Shown: positions 43,501 to 51,580, counted from the stretch's first letter. The stretch: DNA of 64,000 nt from Phycisphaerae bacterium (GCA_014859965.1 JACZKQ010000144.1:1-64000), one strand, 5' to 3'. The notes: generated by a model not told the origin, from the letters alone. Numbers and translations are program-made.

Positions 43501-44315
43501 TGGGCGTGCTGCCGAAGTTCGGCGGCGATGAAGCCCTCAACGCGGTCCGTTTCCATGTGATCCGCTCCAGCGGCGATGTGAAGAAGGCGGGTATCCGCGC
43601 AATGGCCGAATGGTCCGATCCCTCACCGTTGAAGGACCTCTTGATTGTGGCGACCAATCAGTCCGACGAGAGCATGCACGTCATCGCCCTCCGCGGCTAC
43701 ATCAAGCTCTGTTCGCAGCCGGCCAATCGCGCCGCTTCCGAAACGACCGAGCTGCTCGCCAAAGCGCTGCCGGTCGCAAGACGTGTCGACGAGAAGAAGG
43801 CCATACTGGGCGCATTGACTCGGTACCCGTGCAAGGAATCGCTCCAGCTCGCCGAAAGCTGCCTCGCCGACGCTGCCCTTCGACAGGAGGCGGAGCTTGC
43901 GGCGGCTAAGATCAAGGAATCGCTGATCAATAAGAGCCTTTCGGCGACCGCATCGCGCGAGCCCAACACCACAGGCAACGCACTGGATGGCAACACGGGC
44001 ACCCGCTGGACGACAGGACGCCCAATGAAGCCGGGCGACTGGTTTACCCTTGACCTGGGCGCCGAAGCGGCGGTTAAGAAGATCACTTTGGACACGCGAA
44101 ACAGCGGCAACGATTATCCGCGCGGGTACGAAGTGTATGTATCTTTTGACGGCGGCGAGTGGGGCAAGCCACTCCTCGTTGGCGAAGGCAACAATCCGAT
44201 TACGGAGCTGGCCTTTGAAAAGCCCGTGCACACGCGCTATGTTAAGATCGTGCAAACCGGATCTTCTGACGCATGGCATTGGTCGATTCACACGTTGAAA
44301 ATTGAATTCGAATAG
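40542..44315 (+). CDS. Exported DUF1080 - ThuA - HEAT - F5/8C fusion protein
   Basis: 1257 aa. Signal peptide (ISIACVAALLAATPFASA). Residues about 25-235 are a DUF1080/3-keto-disaccharide hydrolase beta-sandwich ('FVVPKGSNSGVYLMGRYEIQVFDSWG', 'DCGGIYQRW', 'GPLMLQGDHGPVAYRNI'). Residues about 240-485 are a ThuA-like class I amidotransferase-type fold ('ALIVDGQNNHNWKGTTPVL', 'VVVSNYTGDEWP', 'GGGLVVYHAADN', 'GGRIFHTALGHD'). Residues about 525-1120 are HEAT repeats, and about 1130-1257 are a discoidin/F5/8C sugar-binding domain ('ALDGNTGTRWTTGRPMKPGDWFTLDLG'). DUF1080 proteins cleave 3-keto-glycosides in characterised systems, and ThuA is linked to 3-keto-trehalose use. With the preceding oxidoreductase this suggests oxidation then cleavage of a glycoside outside the cytoplasm. 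GAGGA precedes the ATG. Confidence 0.92.
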   Translation: MKNRTMISIACVAALLAATPFASAEKIALNDFSAWRTPTGNWMITGDAVLNPQNDARLSPKAGSGVMLNGPTGSTNNIVTKNEWGDVSLHIEFVVPKGSNSGVYLMGRYEIQVFDSWGVADPQHSDCGGIYQRWRNDRGFEGRSPRVNASKAPGQWQSFDAIFRAPKFDAAGNKIANARFVEVKHNGVLVHQNVELTGPTRAATWENNEKATGPLMLQGDHGPVAYRNIVITPLDPESKPTYPLKALIVDGQNNHNWKGTTPVLKQLLEETGLFTVDVATTPADRQPMAGFAPDFAKYDVVVSNYTGDEWPAATKSAFEEYMDNGGGLVVYHAADNAFPNWPAWNEMIALGGWGGRNEKSGPMVRFRDGQMVLDNRPGAGGSHGPQHAFQLITRNNEHPITRGLPEKWMHAKDELYSTLRGPAKYMTLLATAYAAPEQRGTGEHEPMLFTINRNGGRIFHTALGHDIEQLKSVGFIVTFLRGAEWAATGMVTQTEVPDDFPTAEEVRLRTANNAKLPAGYGKEIVAWDLDKDRKALTAIEDDIRTAGPTRLLQIEAAIVRAMTNAQCTWAGKQWVCRMLRQMGTAQSVPALAAMLTDEKVSHMARYALERMPAPEAGAALIAALDRVEGDLKIGIVSSLGLRGEEAAADKIAPLMKSENRMMARAAITALSHFSNRTTGMALVETELPADLEDLRNDAILTCTDTMLSKGRTDFAIGIYQRMTAQTYPVFIRLAAYRGLVRAQQEQAVPTVVSLLRDENEDLRLAAAKFIAEMPGEAATKALAAQLPSLPGATQVVLIGALEDRADKAAAEAVGQAAASTDETVAVTAIKALATLGDASNVQLLAETSVKSGPIGKAAKDSLEGLGGDDVNKALVGVLDASDKGNVRVNVVDVLIARRAGEAVGALLVAAADGDVSVRQAAYKALGSLGGRDELPTLVEMLLSADLSERAAVERAVNAMAPRLNAADADTVIKAINRADADAKARLLGVLPKFGGDEALNAVRFHVIRSSGDVKKAGIRAMAEWSDPSPLKDLLIVATNQSDESMHVIALRGYIKLCSQPANRAASETTELLAKALPVARRVDEKKAILGALTRYPCKESLQLAESCLADAALRQEAELAAAKIKESLINKSLSATASREPNTTGNALDGNTGTRWTTGRPMKPGDWFTLDLGAEAAVKKITLDTRNSGNDYPRGYEVYVSFDGGEWGKPLLVGEGNNPITELAFEKPVHTRYVKIVQTGSSDAWHWSIHTLKIEFE

Positions 44316-44350
44316 AGAGAAATGAACACCGTATTAAAGGGAGAGGCATC

Positions 44351-45568
44351 ATGCCTAAGCAAGCGTTGATAATTGCACTGATAGTGATGATTGCGGCAGG
44401 TTCGGTTTGTGTGGCCGGCGACTGGCCTCACTTCCGCGGGCCCGACCGAAGCGGCGTAAGCAGCGAAAAAGGACTCATGACAAGTTGGCCCGCCGCCGGC
44501 CCGAAAATGCTCTGGTCGTACAAAGGCCTCGGCAAGGGCTTCGCTTCGATGACCGTCGTCGACGGCCTTATCTACACCACCGGCGTCGAGGACAAGACAG
44601 CCTATATCTACGCCTTCGATCTCGATGGCCAGCTCAAGTGGAAACAGCCCTGCGGGCCCGGCTGGACCGGCTCCTATCCCGGCAGCCGCACCACGCCCAC
44701 CGTCGACGGCGACCGCCTCTACATCATGAGCGGACAAGGCCGCATCGCGTGCCATAACGCCAAGACCGGCCGTGAGATATGGAAGGTCGAGACCACCGCT
44801 GTCTTCGGCGGCCGGAACATCACGTGGGGCTTCGCCGAAAGCCCCCTCATCGACGGCCAGAAGGTCATCTGCACCCCCGGCGGACCCGACGCCAGCGTCG
44901 TCGCACTTGACAAGATGACCGGCAAAACTCTGTGGACAAGCAAGGGCCTCAGCGACAAGAGCGCCTACTGCACGCCCCTTCTCGTCGAGATCGGGCCCAA
45001 CCGCCTCCTCTTCACCATGCTTGCGGAATCCATCGTCGGCCTTGACGTCGAAACCGGCAAAGTCCATTGGCAGGTGCCCCACAAAGTCAACTACGACATC
45101 TCCGCCGTCAGCCCCGTCTACACCAACGGCATACTCTATGTCACCAACAACTACGGCAAAGGCAGCATCGGTTTCACTCTCACCGAGAATGGCACGAAAT
45201 GTGAAAAGAAGTGGAGCGACAAGACCTTGGACTGCCACCATGGCGGCGTGATGCTCGTCAACGGAAACATCTACGGCGCCAACGGCCGCGGCTGGGTCTG
45301 CCAGGACCCTGTCACCGGCGCGGTGAAATACCAGGAAACGCTCGTCGGCAAAGGCTCCGGCATCTGCGTCGACGGCCTGTTTTACCTCTATGGCGAAAAA
45401 GGCGACATGGCCCTCGTCAAGGCAAATCCCAACGGCTTCGAGACAATCAGCACCTTCAAGATCACTCTCGGCAACGAGCAGCACTGGGCCCATCCCGTCG
45501 TAGCCAACGGCGTCCTCTACATGCGGCACGGCGACACCCTCATGGCCTTCGACATTAAGGCCAAATAA
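44351..45568 (+). CDS. Exported PQQ-type beta-propeller protein
   Basis: 405 aa. Signal peptide 'IIALIVMIAAGSVCVAG' is followed by 'DWPHFRGPDRSGVSSEKG', the hallmark opening of planctomycete PQQ-like propellers, then seven or eight blades with 'VDGLIYTTG', 'VDGDRLYIMSG', 'IDGQKVICTPGG', 'TNGILYVTNN', 'VNGNIYGANG' and 'VANGVLYMRHG'. The similarity is to BamB/quinoprotein dehydrogenase propellers; true PQQ binding is not evident. It follows the fusion by 35 bp with GGGAGAGG before the ATG and precedes a strong terminator, so it closes the first module. It may be a carbohydrate-binding or electron-transfer partner. Confidence 0.88.
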   Translation: MPKQALIIALIVMIAAGSVCVAGDWPHFRGPDRSGVSSEKGLMTSWPAAGPKMLWSYKGLGKGFASMTVVDGLIYTTGVEDKTAYIYAFDLDGQLKWKQPCGPGWTGSYPGSRTTPTVDGDRLYIMSGQGRIACHNAKTGREIWKVETTAVFGGRNITWGFAESPLIDGQKVICTPGGPDASVVALDKMTGKTLWTSKGLSDKSAYCTPLLVEIGPNRLLFTMLAESIVGLDVETGKVHWQVPHKVNYDISAVSPVYTNGILYVTNNYGKGSIGFTLTENGTKCEKKWSDKTLDCHHGGVMLVNGNIYGANGRGWVCQDPVTGAVKYQETLVGKGSGICVDGLFYLYGEKGDMALVKANPNGFETISTFKITLGNEQHWAHPVVANGVLYMRHGDTLMAFDIKAK

Positions 45569-45630
45569 TCGTAATCGCATCAATGGCCGCCCCCGGCCGG
45601 GCGTCGCCAGCGATGCGGACAAAGATCATG

Positions 45631-45670
45631 AAGGGCCGCGAACCGCCTCAAGCCGGTTCGCGGCCCTTAT
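45631..45670 (+). terminator. Strong intrinsic terminator
   Basis: A perfect 15-bp stem: AAGGGCCGCGAACCG (45631-45645) pairs with CGGTTCGCGGCCCTT (45654-45668) around an 8-base loop. It ends the transcript of the propeller gene. Its AAGGGCCGCG core recurs in the hairpin at 51673-51704. Confidence 0.75.
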
Positions 45671-45684
45671 TATGCGCGTTTTGT

Positions 45685-45713
45685 TTGCTCCGACACCGTT
45701 TTCCCTGTATACT
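45685..45713 (+). promoter_or_regulatory. Sigma-70-type promoter for the beta-lactamase-fold gene
   Basis: TTGCTC (45685-45690), 17-base spacer, TATACT (45708-45713), immediately after the terminator and 35 bases before the GTG start. Confidence 0.6.
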
Positions 45714-45748
45714 AAGTTCCGACGATACCCGTATCCGGAGGACACAAA

Positions 45749-46822
45749 GTGAAACACAAAGTATTGCCGGTGCTTGGACTTGCGATCTTTTTGGCGGCTT
45801 ATTCATATGCGGCGCCGCGGGCCCAAACGGTTGACGAACGGATTGACCGCTTGTTCGCAAAGTGGGACAGTAAGACCTCGCCCGGCTGCACGGTTGTTGT
45901 GATCCATCACGGAAAATGCGTCATCAAGAAGAGCTATGGCATGGCCGACATCGAAGCCGGAAAGACCATCGATGAACAGACGCTTTTCAATGTGGCGACC
46001 CTTTCGCGGCATTTCACCGGAGCCGCCGCTGCATCGCTGATTGACAACGGTGCGGTTCGGCTTACCGACAACATTCGCGTGACCATTCCCGAGATGCGGC
46101 GGGTCGACCCGCCGGTAACGGTCCAGGATCTTATCTATCATACCAGCGGACTGCCCGATTATATTTCTGTGTGGAAAAAGGCGGGGGCCGGCGACGCGGA
46201 AGATACACTCGCGATGGTTGATTTGCTGGCCGACGCCGAGTTGCTGTTTTCGCCGGGCAGCCGTTTTGCAGTCAGCCGAAGCGACTACCTGCTGTTAGGC
46301 CTTGTGGCCCAACGAGTTACGAGCGCGTCATTGGCCCAGTGGGCTCAGAATGCCGTTTTCAAGCCGGCGGGGATGGTGCATTCGGTGTTCTGCGATCATC
46401 CGGAGGGCTTGCCGGCGGGGGCTGTGGGTTACAAGGCGAAGCCGTTCGGGGGGTATTCCAAGGCGGCCAACCCCCTGCCGAGGATCGCCGGTGACGTGGG
46501 CCTGTGGACAAATATTCTGGATCTTGCCATTTGGGAGAAAAGCCTTCTCGAAAATACGCCAAATACGGCCGGATTCTATGATTTGCTGCAAAGAACCGGC
46601 AAAACCGATGGGGGGCGGCAGATCGACTATGCTTTTGGTCTGAATGTCGAAAAGTACAGGGATCGGACGGTTTTCACGCATAATGGCCGAGCAAACGGGT
46701 TTTCCGCCGGATTATTGCGATTTCCGGAAGAAAACCTGACTGTGATCTGCCTTTCCAACCTGGAATCGTTCAAAACTGCGCCGTTTCTCAAGAAAATCGC
46801 TGATTTCTACCTCGGGCGCTAA
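45749..46822 (+). CDS. Exported serine beta-lactamase-fold protein with substituted catalytic motifs
   Basis: 357 aa, GTG start with GGAGG (45737-45741) upstream. Signal peptide 'LGLAIFLAAYSYAAPRAQ'. The fold is clear: 'PGCTVVVIHHGKCVIKKSYGMAD', 'DLIYHTSGLPDY' with an intact HTSG, 'GDVGLWTNILDLAIWEKSLL', 'YAFGLNV' and 'THNGRANGFSAGLLRFPEENLTVICLSN'. But the S-x-x-K nucleophile motif reads T84-L-S-R87 ('NVATLSRHFTG') and the Y-x-N motif reads V175-S-R177 ('FAVSRSDYLLLG'). All three normally essential residues besides HTSG are replaced, so it is probably not a hydrolase by the usual mechanism. It has its own promoter but lies between the two oxidoreductase modules. A sugar- or peptide-binding role is possible. 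Confidence 0.85.
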   Translation: MKHKVLPVLGLAIFLAAYSYAAPRAQTVDERIDRLFAKWDSKTSPGCTVVVIHHGKCVIKKSYGMADIEAGKTIDEQTLFNVATLSRHFTGAAAASLIDNGAVRLTDNIRVTIPEMRRVDPPVTVQDLIYHTSGLPDYISVWKKAGAGDAEDTLAMVDLLADAELLFSPGSRFAVSRSDYLLLGLVAQRVTSASLAQWAQNAVFKPAGMVHSVFCDHPEGLPAGAVGYKAKPFGGYSKAANPLPRIAGDVGLWTNILDLAIWEKSLLENTPNTAGFYDLLQRTGKTDGGRQIDYAFGLNVEKYRDRTVFTHNGRANGFSAGLLRFPEENLTVICLSNLESFKTAPFLKKIADFYLGR

Positions 46823-46879
46823 CGAATTGCCACAAAACCACGGAAAACGCATCGAATTTCGAGTTCAAGTGAGAAAGAA

Positions 46880-48169
46880 ATGGTCAAAACCACGCAAAAC
46901 ATCACGCGAAGAGGCTTTATTTGTGCCGCGGCCGCAGGATTTGGGGTGCCGACTGTCGTTTCGTCGTCGGTTTTCGGTAAGAACGCCCCGAGTAACCGCC
47001 TGACGATGGGCGGCATTGGCATCGGCGGCCAGGGCATGCACAACCTGAAGAACTTCCTCCAGTGTGACGATCTGCGCGTATTGGCGGTTTGCGATGTCGA
47101 CGCAGCCCATCTGAAACGCGCAAAGGACGAAGTCGACAGGACCTATGGCAATGGCGACTGTGCGACATACAATGACTTTCGCGAGTTGCTTGCCCGGCCA
47201 GACATCGACACGGTGCTGATCGCCACGCCCGACCACTGGCACGCGCTCACCGCGATCGCGGCGGCCAAGGCCGGCAAGGACATCTATTGCGAAAAGCCGA
47301 TCTCGCTGACCATCGCCGAAGGTCGGGCGGTGGTGGAAGTGATGAAGCGGTACGGGACGGTGTACCAGAGCGGCACGCAGCGCAGGAGCATCGGGGCGTT
47401 TCGGTTCGCGGTGGACGTTGCCCGCAGCGGGATGATCGGCAGGCTGCACACGCTGCATGCGTATTATCACAACGGCCCGACCTGCCCGCCGCAGCCGGTG
47501 CAGGCGCCGCCGGAGGGCTTCGATTACGACATGTGGTTAGGCCCGGCGCCTTATGAGCCGTATACGCCGCGGCGGTGCCACGGCAGCTTTCGCTGGCTTT
47601 ACGACTATTCCGGCGGGCAGTTGACGGATTTGGGGGCCCATTTCAACGACCTTGCGCAATGGGCCAACGGCAGTCAACTGACGGGACCGGTGACTTACGA
47701 GGGATGGGCGCGGTTTCCAACTGAGGGACTGTTCGATACGCCGGTCCAGTTCGAGATAACGGCCACCTACTCCGACGGCGTCAAGATGATCTGCCACGAT
47801 GAGACGGAGCCGGGGCGAGGGCCGCGCGGCAATAAGTTCGAGGGCGATGCCGGCTGGGTGAGCGTCGACGACAACGGCAAGGTAGAGGCGCGGCCGGAAT
47901 CCATTTTGGCCACTCGAAACATCGTTCAGCAGGGCTATGGGTACATGATGGGGCACCACCGGGACTTTCTGGATTGCGTACGGACACGGGCGACGACGAT
48001 TGCGCCGCCGGAGGTCGCGCACCGGTCGACGACGACGTGTCACCTGTCGAACATTTGCCTTCGCCTGGGACGAAAGATCACCTGGGACCCGCAGCACGAG
48101 CAGGTCGTCGGCGACGACGAAGCCAATCAAATGCTGTCGCGCGCCATGCGTGCCCCGTGGCGGCTGTAG
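46880..48169 (+). CDS. Tat-exported Gfo/Idh/MocA-family oxidoreductase (module 2)
   Basis: 429 aa. Tat signal ITRRGFICAAAAGFGVP. 'MGGIGIGGQGMHNLKNF' is the NAD(P) loop, followed by 'VLAVCDVDAAHLKRAKD', 'DIDTVLIATPDHWHALTAIAAAKAG' and a canonical 'YCEKPISLTIAEG'. C-terminal 'WLYDYSGGQLTDLGAHFNDLAQWA' and the terminal 'MRAPWRL'. It is a clear paralogue of the gene at 39214 (shared 'NAPSNR' after the signal, 'TYGNGDCATYNDFREL' against 'KYGNSDCADYLDFREL') and ends like the one at 9929. It precedes the HEAT-DUF1080 fusion by 59 bp. The ribosome site is weak (GAGAAAG). Confidence 0.94.
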   Translation: MVKTTQNITRRGFICAAAAGFGVPTVVSSSVFGKNAPSNRLTMGGIGIGGQGMHNLKNFLQCDDLRVLAVCDVDAAHLKRAKDEVDRTYGNGDCATYNDFRELLARPDIDTVLIATPDHWHALTAIAAAKAGKDIYCEKPISLTIAEGRAVVEVMKRYGTVYQSGTQRRSIGAFRFAVDVARSGMIGRLHTLHAYYHNGPTCPPQPVQAPPEGFDYDMWLGPAPYEPYTPRRCHGSFRWLYDYSGGQLTDLGAHFNDLAQWANGSQLTGPVTYEGWARFPTEGLFDTPVQFEITATYSDGVKMICHDETEPGRGPRGNKFEGDAGWVSVDDNGKVEARPESILATRNIVQQGYGYMMGHHRDFLDCVRTRATTIAPPEVAHRSTTTCHLSNICLRLGRKITWDPQHEQVVGDDEANQMLSRAMRAPWRL

Positions 48170-48228
48170 GCGCACACCGGATGATCCGCAAGAGTAATAT
48201 AAGTTTCATGTATTGAGAAGGGGTTGTC

Positions 48229-50757
48229 ATGTCTGTGGTGAAGTGGATGTCGCGTCTTCGGCTGGTGGTCTTTGTCTTTCTGTGCGGGCTGATTTTTGCA
48301 CCGGTCACCTCTCTTCAGGGGGCGGATCAGGCGGCCGTTGACCCACACCTGGCAGCGATTCGGCAGTATCAGTGCGGGCAGAGCCGCCAAGCGCTGTTCG
48401 CTGTGGAGGAGGCGATTCGCACATCCCAGGAACAGCCTCAACTTCGAAAGTACATCGCCGGCCGTCTGGCGGGCATGCTGGCCGAGGACATAACTTCCGA
48501 CGCCAGGCTGTTTATTTGCAGGCAGTTATGGTACTTGTCGGCGGATGACTCCGCGGCGGTACTTGCGCGGATGCTGGATGATGAGGCAACCGCAGATATG
48601 GCTTGTTATGCGATTGGCTCGGATCGTTCACCACAGGCGGACGCGATGCTCCATGCAGCGCTGGCACACCTTAATGGAGCGGCTCTCTTGCGCGTGGTCA
48701 ACCTGATCGGCGAGCGCGGCGACGGGGCAAGCGTGGGCGCGCTGGTCGGCCTGACAAAGGCTAATGACACAGGCGTTGTCGAGGCGGCGGTTGCTGCGTT
48801 AGGCAAAATCGGTGGATCCGATGCCGCCCGAACACTCGACATCTTGCGAGACAAAGGACCGGTGCAGCTTCGCCCGCCGGTGACCGATGCGCTGCTGCAA
48901 TGTGCAGATTTCGCCATGCAAGGCGATCTAACGCAGGCGGCGCGTATTTACCGTAAGGTTTGCAACGATCACGACCCGTTGTTGCGCCGAGCGGCCCTGC
49001 ACGGGCTTTCACGTGTGGCCGCAGAAGAAGCAGTACCCCTGGTGATTGCTGCGTTACGAGACGAGGACCGCATGGTTCAGCGGACGGCGATCGGCTGCAT
49101 TCGCGCGATAGACGGTGAGGGGCCCGCGACGGTGTTTGCGCGAGAGTTGCCCAAACTCGACAGCGACGGCCAGGTCGCGCTGCTCGCGGCACTTGCCGAC
49201 AAACGCGCCCCCGCGGTATTGGCAATCATCCGGTCAGCAGTTAAGTTTCCCGATGCACAGGTAAGGACGGCGGCGTTTGCCGCAATTGCAAAGGCAGGCG
49301 ATGCTTCCTGCGTCGATTTGCTGATCGACTCGCTGGGCCATGCCGAATCTTCGGCCGCGGCGGCAAGTGCACTTCATACCATCCAGGGAGCCGGCGTCGA
49401 AGCGGCGATTGTCAACCGCATGAAGGGCGCCCCCGCAAACCTTAAGATACAGTTGATCGAGGCGCTGTATGCCCGCGATGCCCGGGATGCCGCCGAGGCC
49501 TTGCTTGCAGAGGCGGCCGGGCCGGACAGAGAAGTTCGCAAGACAGCCCTGTCTGCCCTGGGCCGATTAGCCTCGTCCAAAGAATTACCAGCACTCCTTG
49601 AGCAGCTCGTCAAACTGCCGGATGATTACGGGCGCCGCGAGGCAGAGCGATCGGTGACGGCGGTTTCCCAGAAAATCGCCAACCCCGAACGGCGGGCGGA
49701 TGCAGTAGTGTCCGCCCTCGCCAAGACGATAGACACGGCGGCGAGATGTTCGCTGCTGCGCGTACTCGGACAGATCGGAAACGATACCGCACTGACGGCG
49801 GTGACCGGACTGCTGGAAGATGACAACCCGCCGGTTCGCGACGCCGCCGTGCGCGCCCTGACCGAGCAATCGAGCAGCCGGGCTCTGGATGCGTTGGCAA
49901 AAGTGTTCAGCAAGCCCGCCAACGAGACGCATCGCATTGTTGCGCTCCGGGGATATGTGCGGCTCTTACAGCGGGACATGGATTTGATCGATCGTGAGAA
50001 GGCAAATGCGTATTCGCGGGCGATGAGTGCCGCGGTCGGCGCGGACGAGAAACGTTTGATCATCGGCGGGTTGTCGACGGTGCGGCATGCTGCCGCTCTG
50101 GATTTGGTGCGGCGGCATGTGCATGATGAGGAGGTGCAAGCAGAGGCAGCATTGGCGATTACAAAGATTCAAGAGTCGCTGGGACGGGCGCCGGAGGGGT
50201 TTACGGCGATCTTCGACGGCAAGACGCTTGCCGGGTGGGAGGGCAATCTCAACGTGTTCCGGATCGAGGAGGGGGCGATTGTGGGCGGCACGCTGAAGGC
50301 GGCGATTGCACGGAATGAGTTTTTGTGCACGCAGAATGAATACGGCGATTTTGAATTGCGGCTGAAGGTGCGGCTGCTGGGCGATCCGGCCGGGGCGAAC
50401 GCGGGCATTCAAGTCCGGTCCCGGCGGGTTCCGAACCATCACGAGATGAGCGGCTACCAGGCCGACATGGGGCAGCATTACTGGGGGTGCCTGTATGACG
50501 AGTCGCGGCGTAACCGCGTGCTGGCGGCGGCGGACCGGGCCCAACTGGACAAGGTGCTCCTGCTCGACCGCTGGAACGACTATATTATTCGCTGCGAAGG
50601 CAAGCGGATCCGCCTGTGGATAAACGATTACCAGACCGTGGACTACACAGAGCCCGAAGACAACATCGAACAGACGGGCCTGATCGGTCTGCAAATACAC
50701 GGCGGCCCCCCTGCCGAGGCATGGTACAAGGACATTTACCTGCGTCCGATCCGTTGA
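48229..50757 (+). CDS. Exported HEAT - DUF1080 fusion protein
   Basis: 842 aa. A signal segment 'RLRLVVFVFLCGLIFAPVTSL' is followed by about 600 residues of HEAT/armadillo repeats, with 'GDGASVGALVGLTKANDTGVVEAAVAAL', 'DPLLRRAALHGLSRVAAEEAVPLVIAAL' and similar units. Residues about 655-842 are a DUF1080/3-keto-disaccharide hydrolase domain: 'GFTAIFDGKTLAGWEGN', 'FLCTQNEYGDFELRLKVRL', 'NAGIQVRSRRVPNHHEMSGYQADMG', 'WNDYIIRCEGKRIRLWIND' and 'GLIGLQIHGGPPAEAWYKDIYLRPI'. The order is the reverse of the module-1 fusion. It would act on 3-keto-glycosides made by the upstream oxidoreductase (inference). AGAAGGGG precedes the ATG. Confidence 0.92.
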   Translation: MSVVKWMSRLRLVVFVFLCGLIFAPVTSLQGADQAAVDPHLAAIRQYQCGQSRQALFAVEEAIRTSQEQPQLRKYIAGRLAGMLAEDITSDARLFICRQLWYLSADDSAAVLARMLDDEATADMACYAIGSDRSPQADAMLHAALAHLNGAALLRVVNLIGERGDGASVGALVGLTKANDTGVVEAAVAALGKIGGSDAARTLDILRDKGPVQLRPPVTDALLQCADFAMQGDLTQAARIYRKVCNDHDPLLRRAALHGLSRVAAEEAVPLVIAALRDEDRMVQRTAIGCIRAIDGEGPATVFARELPKLDSDGQVALLAALADKRAPAVLAIIRSAVKFPDAQVRTAAFAAIAKAGDASCVDLLIDSLGHAESSAAAASALHTIQGAGVEAAIVNRMKGAPANLKIQLIEALYARDARDAAEALLAEAAGPDREVRKTALSALGRLASSKELPALLEQLVKLPDDYGRREAERSVTAVSQKIANPERRADAVVSALAKTIDTAARCSLLRVLGQIGNDTALTAVTGLLEDDNPPVRDAAVRALTEQSSSRALDALAKVFSKPANETHRIVALRGYVRLLQRDMDLIDREKANAYSRAMSAAVGADEKRLIIGGLSTVRHAAALDLVRRHVHDEEVQAEAALAITKIQESLGRAPEGFTAIFDGKTLAGWEGNLNVFRIEEGAIVGGTLKAAIARNEFLCTQNEYGDFELRLKVRLLGDPAGANAGIQVRSRRVPNHHEMSGYQADMGQHYWGCLYDESRRNRVLAAADRAQLDKVLLLDRWNDYIIRCEGKRIRLWINDYQTVDYTEPEDNIEQTGLIGLQIHGGPPAEAWYKDIYLRPIR

Positions 50758-50899
50758 GCGGAGCGAACGGTTTGCATTGCAGCAGCCGTCGGGTAATCGC
50801 TGCCGACGCACACGTTTTGACGTTTTGGGATCCCTTGTTTGACGCGTCTAAAGGACCGCTCGATGACGCCGGCCGATACTCCAAAAGTAGCGTAAAGGA

Positions 50900-51580
50900 C
50901 TATTGGCCTGTGAGCGTGTGTGCAACGGTCCGGGCCATGAGGCCGGCCCCCTCGGCATTGGGGTGTATTTTGTCGGGGAACAGGTCCTCGGCGCCGCTCA
51001 GCGCAGTGTAGAGATCGATGACGACAAGCCGATGCTTCTCTGCGATGTCCTGTATGATGGGAATAACTTCACCTTTGATCACCTCGTCGCGTATCTCCCA
51101 TTTGGTCTCGTAAGCCGGCACGGGCAGGCACAGGTAGATACGCGGCGTTGTATCCAGTGCGGCCAACGTATCGATCATGTCGGCATAGTCTCGCCTGAAA
51201 GCCTCGGCGTCCCAGTGGCTCTTGGAATCGTTGGTGCCGAGTTTGATCAGGACGATGTGCGGGCGAAAGGTCATCGCCTTGCGAAAGGTATCGCGCTGCC
51301 AATACGGCAGATCGCTTTTTCGAAGCATGGTCGCACCGCTGACACCGAAATTGCGCACCTCCCATCGATCGCCGAGCACCCGCTGGAGCTGGGCGGGATA
51401 GCTGTTCACCTCGCGGTCATTGATGCCGGAACCGTAGGTAATACTGTCGCCGATGCACGCCAGGCGAATGGTCTCTGAATAATCCTCCACGCGAACCGGC
51501 CCGTCGGTCCGCACCTCCGTGCAGCCGGCCGACAAAAGACACAACAGAACGAGCATCCCCCGCAAATAAGCCTTCGCCAT
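50900..51580 (-). CDS. SGNH/GDSL-family esterase lipoprotein
   Basis: 226 aa. Lipobox 'LLSAGC' with C20. Block I 'ACIGDSITYGSG' with nucleophile Ser46; block II 'NFGVSGAT'; block III 'IKLGTNDSK'; block V 'DKIHPNAEG' with Asp203 and His206. This is the SGNH fold of carbohydrate esterases and lysophospholipase-type enzymes; with these neighbours a glycan O-acetyl esterase is the most likely role. AAGGAGG is seven bases before the ATG. It converges with the HEAT-DUF1080 gene across 142 bp in which I see no clear terminator. Confidence 0.9.
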   Translation of the reverse strand: MAKAYLRGMLVLLCLLSAGCTEVRTDGPVRVEDYSETIRLACIGDSITYGSGINDREVNSYPAQLQRVLGDRWEVRNFGVSGATMLRKSDLPYWQRDTFRKAMTFRPHIVLIKLGTNDSKSHWDAEAFRRDYADMIDTLAALDTTPRIYLCLPVPAYETKWEIRDEVIKGEVIPIIQDIAEKHRLVVIDLYTALSGAEDLFPDKIHPNAEGAGLMARTVAHTLTGQ

